Positions 44,740 to 56,339 are shown, counted from the first letter of the stretch. The stretch is DNA of 64,000 nucleotides from Streptomyces avicenniae (GCF_000719135.1 NZ_JOEK01000001.1:744001-808000); one strand, 5' to 3'. Program-made: numbers and translations. Notes: generated by a model from the sequence alone, not told the origin.

Positions 44740-45153
44740 ATGGCCATTCACGAGAATCTGCTCGGGGGGCCGCCCCCGACCCATCTGCCCGATGACCCGG
44801 AGCCGCGCGGCCTGCTCGCCGCGGGCACGGCCCCGGCCGAGGTGGCCGCCGCCCATCCGGCGTCCTCCCTGGCCTGGGCACAGCTCGCGGACGACGCCTT
44901 CGCGGACGGACGCACCGTCGAGTCGTACGCCTACGCCAGGACCGGCTACCACCGCGGCCTCGACGCCCTGCGGCGCAGCGGCTGGCGGGGCACCGGCCCC
45001 ATCCCGTTCGAGCACGAGCCGAACCGCGGCTTCCTCCGCGCCCTGCACGCCCTCGCCCGCGCCGCCCAGGCGATCGGCGAGGAGGAGGAGTACAAGCGCT
45101 GCGCGCAGTTCCTCCGCGACAGCTCGCCCACCGCGGCCGACACGCTGTCCTAG
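44740..45153 (+). CDS. DUF3151 family protein
   Basis: 137 residues. It opens MAIHENLLGGPPPTHLPDD, typical of the family, and has helical repeats (AAAHPASSLAWAQLADDAFA, VESYAYARTGYHRGLDALRR, FLRALHALARAAQAIGEEEE) like a small TPR. DUF3151 is conserved next to fba in actinomycetes, but its function is unknown. A strong terminator lies 33 bases after its stop. Confidence 0.88.
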   Translation: MAIHENLLGGPPPTHLPDDPEPRGLLAAGTAPAEVAAAHPASSLAWAQLADDAFADGRTVESYAYARTGYHRGLDALRRSGWRGTGPIPFEHEPNRGFLRALHALARAAQAIGEEEEYKRCAQFLRDSSPTAADTLS

Positions 45154-45185
45154 GCCGCACGGCCGCTTCGCGGCCGACGGACCAC

Positions 45186-45216
45186 GAGGCGCCCCGCCTG
45201 CCGCGCGGGGCGCCTC
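45186..45216 (+). terminator. Terminator after fba-DUF3151
   Basis: GAGGCGCCCCGC (45186-45197) pairs with GCGGGGCGCCTC (45205-45216) around a 7-base loop, followed by TTCG. A smaller GGCCGCTTCGCGGCC hairpin precedes it at about 45161-45175. Confidence 0.8.
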
Positions 45217-45259
45217 TTCGCGTCCCGCCCCTTACCCTGACGCGGGAGGAGGCACCACG

Positions 45260-46099
45260 ATGTCGCACCCCGACGCACCACGCCCGGACGACCCCGGGCC
45301 CACGCTCGACTTCGGAGCGGACGCCACGCCCTACGAGGACTACGTCCACGCCGAGACCCTGACTCACCTCCAGCAGACGCTCACCGACGATCCGGGCGAG
45401 CCCGCGTTCCTGGTCACCACCCAGGTCATGGAGCTGTGGTTCACCCTGCTCGTCCACGAGTGGCGCACCGCCGCCCGCGCGCTGCGCGCCGGTGACCTGC
45501 CCACCGCGCTCGCGGCGCTGGACCGCTCGGCGCACGAACTACGGGCGCTCAACGCGTCCTGGGAGCCGCTGGCGCGCCTCACACCGCGCCAGTTCAACGC
45601 CTTCCGCCCCGCGCTGGGCGACGGCTCCGGCTTCCAGTCCGCCATGTACCGGCGCCTGGAGTTCCTGCTCGGCGAGAAGTCCCCCTCGATGCTGGTGCCG
45701 CACCGGGGCAGCCCCCGGGTGCACGCCGAGCTGACCGAGGCGCTGCACGAACCCAGCCTCTACGACGAGGCGGTCGCCCTGCTCGCCCGGCACGGCTTCG
45801 CCCTCCCGCCCGAGGTGCTGGAGCGCGACCGCACGGCCCGCTGGACGCCGCACCCGGCCGTCGAGGCGGCCTGGCAGCGCGTCTACGCCGAGGAGACCCC
45901 GCTGCTGCTGCCGCTCGGCGAGGCGCTCACCGAGGTGGCCGAACTCGTCTGGCGCTGGCGCAACGACCATCTGGCGGCCACCCGCCGCGCGATGGGCGGC
46001 AAGCAGGGGACCGGCGGCTCGGCCGGGGTCGCCTGGCTGGAGAAGCGCGCCAGGCAGCCGGTCTTCCCCGAGCTGTGGACGGCACGCGGTCATGTCTGA
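45260..46099 (+). CDS. kynA: Tryptophan 2,3-dioxygenase
   Basis: 279 residues from ATG 45260, with GGGAGGAGG about 8 bases upstream. Signatures are LVTTQVMELWFTLLVHEWRT, DGSGFQSAMYRRLEFLLGEK and the haem/substrate region LVWRWRNDHLAATRRAMGGK followed by GTGGS. It opens the indole ring of tryptophan with O2 to give N-formylkynurenine. It is the first gene of a three-gene kyn operon; the kynureninase start is 14 bases after its stop. Confidence 0.95.
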   Translation: MSHPDAPRPDDPGPTLDFGADATPYEDYVHAETLTHLQQTLTDDPGEPAFLVTTQVMELWFTLLVHEWRTAARALRAGDLPTALAALDRSAHELRALNASWEPLARLTPRQFNAFRPALGDGSGFQSAMYRRLEFLLGEKSPSMLVPHRGSPRVHAELTEALHEPSLYDEAVALLARHGFALPPEVLERDRTARWTPHPAVEAAWQRVYAEETPLLLPLGEALTEVAELVWRWRNDHLAATRRAMGGKQGTGGSAGVAWLEKRARQPVFPELWTARGHV

Positions 46100-46113
46100 T
46101 CCCATCGGGTCCC

Positions 46114-47358
46114 ATGGCCGACCCGACAGCCCCCGTGCCGCCTGACGCGCGGCCAGGCCCTGGCGTCCTCGACGCCAGGGCCGCCGCCCTCGATGCCGCC
46201 GACCCCCTGCGCGAGCGGCGCGCCGCCTTCGTCCTGGACGACACCGTCTACCTCGACGGCAACTCGCTGGGCGCCCTGCCCCGGGCCGTGCCCGTGCGCC
46301 TCGCCGAGGTCGTCGCACGCGAGTGGGGCGAGCTGCGCATCAGGTCCTGGACGGAGTCCGGCTGGTGGACCGCGCCGGAACGGGTCGGCGACCGCATCGC
46401 CCCCCTCGTCGGCAGCGGCCCCGGCCGCGTCGTCGTCGGCGACTCCACCAGCGTCAACCTGTTCAAGGCACTGGTCGGCGCCGTGCGCACCGTCCCGGAC
46501 GACCGCGACGAGATCCTGGTGGACGCCGCCACCTTCCCCACGGACGGGTACATCGCCGCGTCCGCCGCACGCCTCACCGGCCGTACCCTGCGCCCCGTCC
46601 CGGCCGCCGGGATCGCGGCGGCGGCCGGGCCGCGTACGGCGGTCGCGCTCGTCAACCACGTGGACTACCGCACCGGCACGCTGCACGACCTGCCCGGCAT
46701 CACCGCCGCCGTCCACGCGGCGGGCGCGCCCGTCGTCTGGGACCTGTGCCACAGCGCCGGAGCGCTCCCCGTGGAACTGGACGCGCACGGCGTGGACTTC
46801 GCGGTGGGCTGCACCTACAAGTACCTCAACGGCGGGCCCGGCGCCCCCGCGTTCCTCGCGCTGCGCGCCGACCGCCTCGCCGCATTCGACTCCCCCCTGC
46901 CCGGCTGGAACTCGCACGCCGACCCCTTCGCCATGGCCGCCCACCACACCCCGGCCACCGGCGCCGCCAGGGGCCGCGTCGGCACCCCCGACATCCTGTC
47001 GCTGCTCGCCCTCGACGCGGCGCTCGACGTCTGGGACGGCGTGGACATCGGCGCCGTCCGCACCAAGAGCCTGGCCCTCACCGACTTCTTCCTCGACTGC
47101 GTCGCCGCGGAACTGCCGCCCGGCACGGTCGAGTCCGTCACGCCCGCCGACCACGCGCGGCGCGGCAGCCAGATCGCGCTGCGCCACCCCGACGCCGCCA
47201 CGGTCATGGACCGGCTGATCGCCGCGGGCGTCGTCGGCGACTTCAGGCCGCCCGACGTCCTGCGCTTCGGGTTCACGCCGCTCTACACCTCGTTCGCCGA
47301 CACCCTGCGCGCGGCCCGCACGCTGCGCCGCGTCGTGGGGGAGACGGCGTCCGCGTGA
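46114..47358 (+). CDS. kynU: Kynureninase
   Basis: 414 residues from ATG 46114 (MADPTAPVPPDARP); an earlier GTG/ATG in the same frame (46075) lies within kynA. PLP-binding features are VYLDGNSLGALPRAVPVRLA, GDSTSVNLFKALVGAV and VGCTYKYLNGGPGAPAF, where the Lys in YKYLN forms the internal aldimine. It cleaves kynurenine to anthranilate and alanine. The stop overlaps the next gene by 4 bases (GTGA). Confidence 0.93.
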   Translation: MADPTAPVPPDARPGPGVLDARAAALDAADPLRERRAAFVLDDTVYLDGNSLGALPRAVPVRLAEVVAREWGELRIRSWTESGWWTAPERVGDRIAPLVGSGPGRVVVGDSTSVNLFKALVGAVRTVPDDRDEILVDAATFPTDGYIAASAARLTGRTLRPVPAAGIAAAAGPRTAVALVNHVDYRTGTLHDLPGITAAVHAAGAPVVWDLCHSAGALPVELDAHGVDFAVGCTYKYLNGGPGAPAFLALRADRLAAFDSPLPGWNSHADPFAMAAHHTPATGAARGRVGTPDILSLLALDAALDVWDGVDIGAVRTKSLALTDFFLDCVAAELPPGTVESVTPADHARRGSQIALRHPDAATVMDRLIAAGVVGDFRPPDVLRFGFTPLYTSFADTLRAARTLRRVVGETASA

Positions 47359-48137
47359 CGGGCGAGGGCGTGCCGCAGGACGACCTGGAGCTGGCCGAGC
47401 TGCTGACCCCGCCGCCCGGCGGCACCGGCGCGCCCGGCCGCACGCTCCGCTACGGCCCGCACCCGTCCCAGGTCATCGACGTGTACGGCCCGGGCGAGCC
47501 CCGGGTCGCGCTGCTGCACGGCGGCTTCTGGCGGGAGGCGTACGACCGGACGCACCTGGCGCCCTTCGCCCACGCGCTCGCCGGACGCGGCACGACGGTC
47601 GCGCTGGTGGAGTACCGCCGCGTCGGCGGGGGCGGCGGCTGGCCCGCGACGCCCGACGACGTGACGGCGGCCCTGCGCGCGCTGCCCGGCACCGGCGGCA
47701 TCACCCTGGCAGGCCACTCGGCGGGCGGCCACCTCGCGCTGTGGGCGGCGGCGAGGGAGGACGGCGGCGGCCGGGTGCGCCGCACCGTGGCCGTCGCGCC
47801 CGTCGCCGACCTCGCGCGCGCCCACGCCCTGCGGCTGAGCGCGGGCGCCGTCGCCGAACTGCTCGGCGGGCGGACGGACGCCCTGCTGCCGCTCGCCGAC
47901 CCGCTCGCGCTGCCGCGCCCGCCCGCGCCCGTGCTGCTCGTGCACGGCACGGCCGACGGACAGGTCCCGCAGGCCCTGTCCGAGTCCTACGCCGACCGGC
48001 ACGGCGCGCGGCTCGTGCGCCTGCCTGACGTCGGGCACTACGCGCCGTTCACGCCGGGCACGCCCGCCTGTTCCTGGCTGCTGTCGGAGCTGGGGGCGGT
48101 GCCCGGCGACGGGAGCGTGCCGGTGAGCCGGGCGTAG
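47355..48137 (+). CDS. Alpha/beta hydrolase, candidate N-formylkynurenine formamidase
   Basis: 260 residues from GTG 47355, overlapping the kynU stop (GTGA). The oxyanion region VALLHGGFWREAYDRTHLAP, nucleophile elbow TLAGHSAGGHLALWAAA and the final VLLVHGTADGQVPQALSE / DVGHYAPF give the Ser-Asp-His triad. The HGGFW and GHSAGxHL patterns are those of AFMID-type kynurenine formamidases. In this operon it would hydrolyse N-formylkynurenine between the KynA and KynU steps. Its last 100 bases overlap the sortase gene on the other strand. Confidence 0.8.
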   Translation: MTGEGVPQDDLELAELLTPPPGGTGAPGRTLRYGPHPSQVIDVYGPGEPRVALLHGGFWREAYDRTHLAPFAHALAGRGTTVALVEYRRVGGGGGWPATPDDVTAALRALPGTGGITLAGHSAGGHLALWAAAREDGGGRVRRTVAVAPVADLARAHALRLSAGAVAELLGGRTDALLPLADPLALPRPPAPVLLVHGTADGQVPQALSESYADRHGARLVRLPDVGHYAPFTPGTPACSWLLSELGAVPGDGSVPVSRA

Positions 48138-50080
48138 GCGACGATGTTCGAGTCGTAGCCGCCGTCCTCCGTCCATCGGCCGCCGCAGGTGATCAGGCGC
48201 AGCTGCGGGGTGCCCACCGCGCCGTAGACGCGCTCGTCGGGGAAGTCGCTCTTCGGGTACTGCTCGACCGAGTCCACGGTGAAGACGGCGGTCTGGCCGT
48301 CCTCGCGGTCGATCTCGATGTTCTCGCCGGGACGGAGCTGGCCGAGCCCGGCGAACGCGGCAGGTCCCGTGTACGTGTCCAGGTGGCCGACGAGGATGGC
48401 GGCGCCCTGCTCGCCGGGCGAGACGCCGCCCGAGTACCAGGCGGCACGCATCGCGTCCTCCTCGGCGGGGGAGGGCGGGCCGCCGTCCGTGCCCAGGGCG
48501 GCGCCGAACACCTCCACGTCCGTGCCCAGTTGCGGGATGCGGATGCGCGCGGGGGACGAGCGGATCAGCGGGGGCGCCACGAACGCGGACGGCTGGCCGA
48601 CCGCGCCGAGGTCCGCCGTCGAGCCCGCGTTCGGCGCGGCGCCCGGCGCGTCCACGGCACCGGGCCGGGAGACGCCGTCCGCGATGTCGCTCGACGCGCG
48701 CGCCTCGCGCACGCCGTCGTCCCTGCCGGTCGCGACCAGCCCGGCGGCCAGGGCGGCGGTGACGGTCGCGACGGCCGCCGCCGTCTCCCAGCGGCGCGTC
48801 CGCAGGGCGAGGCGCTGGTGCCGTGTGGAGCGCTTGCCGCTCGGCCGCCGCGCGCGGCGCGCGCGCCTGGCCTTGGCCACCGCCTTCGCCCGCTTGCGGA
48901 CGGCGGGCCAGCGTCGGCGCACCAGCCGCACGATGCGCAGGGCGAGGGCGACCTGCCAGAAGCGGCGCGCCAGGCGGGGCGCGACGCGGAAGGCGAGGCC
49001 GCGGACGAGTCCTGGGAGGCCGAGCAGGAGGATCTGGAGGACGAGGAAGAGGACCGCGGGCGCGCTCCGCCTGCGGCGCTTCCCGGCCGTCCGGCCGTCG
49101 CTCGCGGGCTCGGCGGTCTTGGCGGTCCTGGCCGCCTTGGCCGCCTGGGCGGTCGGCGGCTTCGCGCTGCTCGGCCGTGGGGCGGCCTCGGCGGGCTTCG
49201 CGTCCGCCGTCTTCCTGCCGCCCGCGGGGCCCGCCTTGCGATGACGCCCCGCGCCGGAAGCGGCGGGCGTGGTCGCGGGGGCCGGGGTGGAGGCGGGGGT
49301 GGCGCCCGCCTTCCGGTGACGGCCCGGCCGGTTCCGCCCGTCGGACGCCGCCGCCGTCTGCTTCGTGGCCTGCCCGGCCGCGTGCCGTGGCCCGCGCTTC
49401 GCCTGGGGCGCCGTGGCTGTCGGGGCCGTCGGGGCGGCCTTGCGCCGTCTGCCGTACCAGGCCCTGCCGCCCGCCTTCCTCCGCGACGAGGACGTGCCCG
49501 CGAGGACCGGCACGCCACCCTCGGGCCGCGCCGCGCGGGGCGGCGCCTCGTCCTTCTTCCGCCCGGAAGGCGCCGCCGTGACGGCGACGGGCTCGGCGAC
49601 GGGCTCGGGGGCGACCGGAGCGGGCGCGTCCTTCGGCTTCTTGGACAGGTCCACCCTCTTCTTCTTGGACAGGTCCACCTTCTTCCGGGGCACGTCCGGC
49701 TTCGCGGGCTTCGCGGCCTTGACGGGCCCACCGGGCTTCGCGGCCTTCGGCGCGGGCTTCCCGGCCTTCGGCGCGGCCTTCGCCGCCTTCGCCGCCACGC
49801 CCGGCCCCGCGGGTGGCCGGGCGGCGGTGTCCGCGCCCGTCGTCCGCCGTCCCGGCAGGGTCCCCGCCGGGGGCGGCGGGGTCATGCGCCGGGGGCGGCG
49901 CGGGCGTTTCCGGCCGCCGTCCGGCAGAAGCTGTCCCCCCGTGAGGGGTTCCGGGTCTCTGCGCGGCCCGAGTGACAGGCGGGACCGGCGCCCCGGGGTG
50001 TCCCCGGGGGCACCGCTCCGCATGTTCCGCGGCACCCGCAGCGCTCGCGGCCTCCGCAAGAGCCGCAGGAACTCAGGCAC
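48038..50080 (-). CDS. Class F-type sortase with very long low-complexity N-terminal region
   Basis: I choose GTG 50080: GAGGAG (50088-50093) is 7 bases upstream and overlaps the stop of the preceding gene, so translation is coupled. The product is 680 residues; class E/F sortases are typically 200-300. Residues about 65-330 are Lys/Ala/Pro-rich repeats (KAAKAAPKAGKPAPKAAKPG, DLSKKKRVDLSKKPKD). Two hydrophobic spans follow (APAVLFLVLQILLLGLPGLV, AAAVATVTAALAAGLVATG). The C-terminal catalytic domain has AILVGHLDTYTGPAAFAGLG (His), PQLRLITCGGRW (Cys) and a terminal YDSNIVAYARL (Arg region). It should attach or process surface proteins outside the membrane. It overlaps the convergent hydrolase gene by 100 bases. 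Confidence 0.8.
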   Translation of the reverse strand: MPEFLRLLRRPRALRVPRNMRSGAPGDTPGRRSRLSLGPRRDPEPLTGGQLLPDGGRKRPRRPRRMTPPPPAGTLPGRRTTGADTAARPPAGPGVAAKAAKAAPKAGKPAPKAAKPGGPVKAAKPAKPDVPRKKVDLSKKKRVDLSKKPKDAPAPVAPEPVAEPVAVTAAPSGRKKDEAPPRAARPEGGVPVLAGTSSSRRKAGGRAWYGRRRKAAPTAPTATAPQAKRGPRHAAGQATKQTAAASDGRNRPGRHRKAGATPASTPAPATTPAASGAGRHRKAGPAGGRKTADAKPAEAAPRPSSAKPPTAQAAKAARTAKTAEPASDGRTAGKRRRRSAPAVLFLVLQILLLGLPGLVRGLAFRVAPRLARRFWQVALALRIVRLVRRRWPAVRKRAKAVAKARRARRARRPSGKRSTRHQRLALRTRRWETAAAVATVTAALAAGLVATGRDDGVREARASSDIADGVSRPGAVDAPGAAPNAGSTADLGAVGQPSAFVAPPLIRSSPARIRIPQLGTDVEVFGAALGTDGGPPSPAEEDAMRAAWYSGGVSPGEQGAAILVGHLDTYTGPAAFAGLGQLRPGENIEIDREDGQTAVFTVDSVEQYPKSDFPDERVYGAVGTPQLRLITCGGRWTEDGGYDSNIVAYARLTGTLPSPGTAPSSDSSQEQAGVPGVNGA

Positions 50081-50091
50081 GTCGCTGCTCC

Positions 50092-50658
50092 TCAGTAGTG
50101 GTTTCCGGTGGAGCGGCGGCGGCGCGCCAGGAACACGTAGCCCGCGGAACCCGCGATGGCCACCGCGCCACCGACCGCGAGCGCCGTGGCCTGCGTGCTG
50201 CCCGAGGTGCCCGAGTCGGAGCCCGAGCCGCCGAAACCGGCGGCGGCGCCACCGCTGGGCGTGGCCGAGGTGAAGGTGAAGTTGGTCGTCAGCGTCGTGC
50301 CGTCGTTGCAGCGGACGGTCACCGGGTAGCTGCGGCCGGTCTGGAGCCCGCTGGACTTGATGCGGCCCGTGCCCGTCCACTGGTTGCCGCTGGTCTGCCG
50401 CAGCGTGACGTTCTGCTGGAACGCGTCGGAGGTGGCCGAACCGCTCGGCTGGCAGGTGACCCGCACCGTGACCGAGGTGTTCGGCCCGCCCGAGCTGGGC
50501 GAGATCGAGATGGGGGAGGTGTTGTTCCACGACGGCTTGCCGTCGTCGTCGTGGGCGAGGGCCGGGGCCGCCGGTCCCAGGGCGAGCAGGGTGGTGGCCG
50601 TGGCGAAGGCGAGCCTGCGGGCGCCACGGGAGCGCGGATTCCTGATGGACGTCTTCAT
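50092..50658 (-). CDS. Secreted protein with C-terminal anchor, sortase partner
   Basis: 188 residues from ATG 50658. A signal peptide ends at LGPAAPALAHDDDG. The body is a single beta domain (SPISISPSSGGPNTSVTVRV, TCQPSGSATSDAFQQNVTLR) with Cys residues in VTCQP and VRCND. A Gly/Ser linker leads to a membrane span LAVGGAVAIAGSAGYVFLAR and a basic tail RRRRSTGNHY. This is the layout of a sortase substrate, but I see no LPxTG, LAxTG or NPxTG motif before the span. The gene sits 12 bases upstream of the sortase start and is coupled to it. Confidence 0.8.
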   Translation of the reverse strand: MKTSIRNPRSRGARRLAFATATTLLALGPAAPALAHDDDGKPSWNNTSPISISPSSGGPNTSVTVRVTCQPSGSATSDAFQQNVTLRQTSGNQWTGTGRIKSSGLQTGRSYPVTVRCNDGTTLTTNFTFTSATPSGGAAAGFGGSGSDSGTSGSTQATALAVGGAVAIAGSAGYVFLARRRRSTGNHY

Positions 50659-50822
50659 GGACGCTGTTCCTCCGGGTCGTCTGCCGCACGCGAAGAGGCG
50701 TGACGGCCTGTGACCTATGCGAACAGTGCGTCACGCGACGCGCATCCGGAGTGCGTCCTCGCGGGTGCCGGACCGCCCCTGTCGGAGCAGTGGACGGTCC
50801 GGCGCGCGGGGGTCCGCCCCGC

Positions 50823-50841
50823 GCGGCCCGCCAGGGGCCGC
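50823..50841 (-). terminator. Hairpin after the ABC permease gene
   Basis: GCGGCCC (50823-50829) pairs with GGGCCGC (50835-50841) around a 5-base loop, 11 bases past the permease stop on the minus strand. Short but GC-rich. Confidence 0.5.
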
Positions 50842-50851
50842 CCGCGTCCCG

Positions 50852-52519
50852 TTACTTCAACTCCAGGTCCCTGCGCCGCAGTCCGGCAAGACCCGCCGCG
50901 ATCAGGCCCGCCGCGACGAGCGTGAGCAGCGTCAGCGGCAGCCAGCGCCACTCGGCGGCGGGCACCTGCGGCACATGGCCGATCGGCGACAGGTTGCGCA
51001 GGCCGTCGGGGAGGCCCGTCAGCTCGCCGAGGTAGACGACGAAGAAGCCGTACGCCGGGACCGCCCAGGCCGCGGCCGACGCCTTCGGGAACCAGCCGTA
51101 CAGCGCCACCGCCACCCCGGTCGTCACCCACAGCGCGGGCGCGTACGCCAGGGAGGCGAGGGCCAGCTCGCCGAAGAGCGACGGGTCGTCGGCCGACGCG
51201 GCGCCCGACAGGCCGAAGCCGAGGCCCGCGAGCGCCATGACGAGCGTGCCGCCCACCAGCGCGACGACCAGGTGCGAGGCGGCCCAGCGCGTCCGCGACA
51301 GCCCGGTGGCGAGCACCGCCTCGGCGCGCCCCGCCGTCTCCTCGCCGCGCAGCCGCAGCGTGGCCTGCACCGTGTGCAGCGACGCGACGATGGCCAGCAC
51401 GCTCATCACGACGGACGCGAACGCCGTCAGCAGGTCGCCGCCGCCCAGCGCGGCCACCGACTCCCGCAGCTGCTCGTTCTCCCCCAGCAGGTCGTCCGCG
51501 CTGCCGAGCACCGAGCCGTACATCAGGCTGAACAGCAGCGCGCCCGCGCCGAAGCCGACGAGGACGCCCCGCTGGAGGCGCAGCGCGAAGCCGACCGGGC
51601 GCAGCAGCCCGGGGGACGCGGTCGGCCGCCCGGGGCGTGGCGGTCGCAGGCCCGCGCCGACGTCCCGGCGGGCGCTGAGCGCGTACCCCCCGGCCGTCGT
51701 GGCGGCGGCGAGCGCGAGCGACAGGAGCAGCGGCCACCACCGGTCGTCCACGTAGACGTAGGTGCGCTGCGCCCAGCCGATGGGGGACAGCCACGAGAAG
51801 GCGTCGGCGCCGACGTCGCCGACCGCGCGCAGGGCGAACGCGAGGCCGACCGCGGCGAGTCCGAGGCCGCTCGCGCCGCGCGCGAACGGGCTGATCTGCA
51901 CGGCCAGTGCGGCGACACCGGCGAACACGATCCCGGTGGCCGCGCACGCCGCCCCGTACAGCAGCGAACCGCCGGTGGTGACGCCCTCCGCGCCCGAGCC
52001 CGCCATCCCGGCGGCCAGCAGCGCGCCGACGATCAGCGAGGTGACGGCGGCGACGGTCAGCGCGGCCGTGAGGTGGGCGTGGCGCCCGACGGCGCTCGCG
52101 CGCAGCAGCTCGGCGCGGCCCGTCTCCTCCTCGGCGCGCGTGTGCCGGACGACGGTCAGGACGCTCAGCACCCCGACGGCCAGGGCCAGGTAGCCCAGCA
52201 TCTGCTGGCCCATCATGGCGCCGTACAGGAGGTCGCCGCCCAGGTAGCGTTCGGGGCCGGTCATCGCGAGACCGGCGGCGCCGCCCATGGTCTCGCCGAG
52301 CTGCGCGCGCTCCTGCGGCCCCGGGTACTCGGTGGTCAGGCTGGAGAGGGTGACGCTGTTCACCAGCCACAGGGCCATGATCCACACCGGCAGGCGGACG
52401 CGTTCGCGGCGCAGCGCGAAGCGCAGGAGCGCGCCGGTGCCCGTGAGGACGCCGCCGTGGTGGCCGGGCGGGGCGGCGAGGGCGGGGCCCGCGTCCGTGA
52501 CGGTGGCGGTGGCGGTCAT
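50852..52519 (-). CDS. ABC exporter permease (tetronasin-transporter-like)
   Basis: 555 residues from ATG 52519, overlapping the ATPase stop by 4 bases (ATGA). About twelve hydrophobic segments are visible in two halves, for example [60 protein letters not shown] and [20 protein letters not shown]. The paired RxEExxGRxELL motif ([20 protein letters not shown]; later [20 protein letters not shown]) appears in each half, as in tetronasin-type two-component exporters. It works with the adjacent ATPase. The cargo is unknown; antibiotic efflux is the family precedent. Confidence 0.85.
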   Translation of the reverse strand: MTATATVTDAGPALAAPPGHHGGVLTGTGALLRFALRRERVRLPVWIMALWLVNSVTLSSLTTEYPGPQERAQLGETMGGAAGLAMTGPERYLGGDLLYGAMMGQQMLGYLALAVGVLSVLTVVRHTRAEEETGRAELLRASAVGRHAHLTAALTVAAVTSLIVGALLAAGMAGSGAEGVTTGGSLLYGAACAATGIVFAGVAALAVQISPFARGASGLGLAAVGLAFALRAVGDVGADAFSWLSPIGWAQRTYVYVDDRWWPLLLSLALAAATTAGGYALSARRDVGAGLRPPRPGRPTASPGLLRPVGFALRLQRGVLVGFGAGALLFSLMYGSVLGSADDLLGENEQLRESVAALGGGDLLTAFASVVMSVLAIVASLHTVQATLRLRGEETAGRAEAVLATGLSRTRWAASHLVVALVGGTLVMALAGLGFGLSGAASADDPSLFGELALASLAYAPALWVTTGVAVALYGWFPKASAAAWAVPAYGFFVVYLGELTGLPDGLRNLSPIGHVPQVPAAEWRWLPLTLLTLVAAGLIAAGLAGLRRRDLELK

Positions 52520-53454
52520 CGGGCCGCCCCCGCCGTGGGCTGCTCGGCGGCCGGTTCGTGCAGGTCGTCGCCGTAGTGGCGGAGCATCAGCTCCTCCAGG
52601 GTGGGCGGATGGCTGACGAGGCTGCGGATGCCGAGCCCCGACAGGGCGCGGACCGCGCCGTCGAGCTGCGCGCCGTCCACCGTGAAGTGCACGCGGCCCT
52701 GCTCGGCGCGTACGTCGTGCACGCCCGGCAGTTCGGCGAGCCCGTCCGCGGGCCGTTCCGTCTCGGCCTCGACGGTGGTGCGGGTGAGGTGGCGCAGGTC
52801 CTGGAGCGTGCCGGACTGCACGGTGCGGCCGAGGCGCACGATGCTGACGCGGTCGCACAGCTTCTCGACCTGCGCCAGGATGTGGCTGGACAGCAGCACG
52901 GTCCGCCCGGCCGCCTTCGCCTCGTCGATGACGTCCTGGAAGACGACCTCCATCAGCGGGTCGAGCCCGGCCGTGGGCTCGTCCAGCAGCAGCAGCTCGG
53001 CCTCCGAGGCCAGGGCGGCGACGATCGCGACCTTCTGCCGGTTGCCCTTGGAGTAGGTGCGGCCCTTCTTGCCCGGGTCGAGGCCGAAGCGTTCCACCAG
53101 CGCGTCACGGCGCGCGGGGTCGAGGCCGCCGCGGAGTCTGCCCAGCAGGTCGATGGCCTCCCCGCCGGTGAGGTTCGGCCACAGCTCGACGTCGCCCGGC
53201 ACGTACGCCAGGCGCCGGTGCAGCGGGACGGCGTCGCGCCACGGGTCGCCGCCGAGGAGGGACACCGAGCCCGCGTCGGCGCGCAGCAGGCCGAGGAGGA
53301 CGCGGATGGTGGTGGACTTCCCGGCGCCGTTGGGGCCGAGGAAGCCGTGGACCTCGCCCGTGCGCACGGTGAGGTCGAGCCCGTCGAGGGCGCGGGTACG
53401 GCCGAACGTCTTGACCAGGCCGGAGACGGCGATGGCAGGGGGTGCCTCAGTCAT
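52516..53454 (-). CDS. ABC exporter ATP-binding protein
   Basis: 312 residues from ATG 53454. Walker A is [20 protein letters not shown], and Walker [21 protein letters not shown]. The signature motif is a variant, [16 protein letters not shown], in place of LSGGQ; this form is usual in the tetronasin-type subgroup. The H-loop is [17 protein letters not shown]-terminal 80-residue regulatory part ends in [20 protein letters not shown]. It is divergent from a GbsR-like regulator across an 88-base AT-rich gap that probably holds its operator. Confidence 0.9.
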   Translation of the reverse strand: MTEAPPAIAVSGLVKTFGRTRALDGLDLTVRTGEVHGFLGPNGAGKSTTIRVLLGLLRADAGSVSLLGGDPWRDAVPLHRRLAYVPGDVELWPNLTGGEAIDLLGRLRGGLDPARRDALVERFGLDPGKKGRTYSKGNRQKVAIVAALASEAELLLLDEPTAGLDPLMEVVFQDVIDEAKAAGRTVLLSSHILAQVEKLCDRVSIVRLGRTVQSGTLQDLRHLTRTTVEAETERPADGLAELPGVHDVRAEQGRVHFTVDGAQLDGAVRALSGLGIRSLVSHPPTLEELMLRHYGDDLHEPAAEQPTAGAAR

Positions 53455-53473
53455 GGGTCCAGCCTAGGCATCT

Positions 53474-53489
53474 TTCAGAGATTTATGAA
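53474..53489. promoter_or_regulatory. AT-rich dyad between ABC exporter and GbsR-like regulator
   Basis: TTCA (53474-53477) and TGAA (53486-53489) flank the A/T-rich core GAGATTTA in the 88-base divergent gap 53455-53542. The arms are short and the call is tentative; no other dyad in the gap is better. Confidence 0.35.
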
Positions 53490-53542
53490 GTTAAGAAAAT
53501 GCCAAGCGCGCCCGGCGCCCCGACTGATGGCAGGATGAACGG

Positions 53543-54061
53543 GTGATCGATCCCCATCCGACGTCGCCCGGCACCGGGCAGCACACCGGCGACGACGACA
53601 CGTACCCGGCGGCCCTCGCCGCGTTCGTCGAACGCTTCGCCGCGGATCTCACCGAGGCGGGTATGCCGCGGATGCCCTCCCGCGTCTTCGCCTGCCTCCT
53701 CGTCTCGTCCGAGGGCGCGCTCAGCTCCGCCGAGCTGGCACGGCGGCTGCGGATCTCGCCCGCCGCGGTCTCCGGGGCCGTGCGCTACCTCGCGCAGGTC
53801 AGCATGGTCAGCCGCGAGCGCGAGCCGGGCTCACGCCGCGAGCGCTACCGGCTGCTCCAGGACATCTGGTACGAGGCCATCGCCAGCCGTGACGCCGACC
53901 TGCTGCGCTGGGTCAGCACGCTGCGGGACGGCGCCAGGACCGCGGGCGAGACGGGCCCGGCGGGGCAGCGGCTGAACGAGACGGCGGAGTTCATGGAGTT
54001 CCTCGTCGAGGAGATGCGGGGCGTGCTGGAGCGCTGGCGCGCCCGGCGGGCCTCGCACGGC

Positions 54062-54070
<9 letters not shown>
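53543..54070 (+). CDS. GbsR/MarR-family transcriptional regulator
   Basis: 175 residues from GTG 53543. The winged helix is AALAAFVERFAADLTEAGMP, RMPSRVFACLLVSSEGALSS, AELARRLRISPAAVSGAVRY and LAQVSMVSREREPGSRRERY. This is the GbsR-type MarR often next to tetronasin-like exporters in Streptomyces. It is divergent from the exporter genes and probably controls them. Its last 9 bases overlap the convergent DAG-kinase-like gene. Confidence 0.88.
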
Positions 54071-56245
<2,175 letters not shown>

Positions 56246-56268
56246 CGCGCGGCGGCGCCCCGCGCCGG

Positions 56269-56328
56269 ACGCGAAAGGGCCGGGGCCGCGAGGTGGTGAA
56301 CACCCCGCGGCCCCGGCCCGTTTCGCGT
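56269..56328. terminator. Very strong bidirectional terminator between purA and kinase 1
   Basis: ACGCGAAA and GGGCCGGGGCCGCG (56269-56290) pair with CGCGGCCCCGGCCC and TTTCGCGT (56306-56328), a 22-pair stem broken by a single bulged G. Both convergent genes end within 25 bases of it. Confidence 0.92.
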
Positions 56329-56339
56329 GTCGGCCGCGC

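Noticed and set aside
48139..49975. Long plus-strand open frames opposite the sortase gene
   Set aside because: They are Arg/Ala/Gly-rich shadows without family features or ribosome sites; the minus-strand frame has the sortase motifs.
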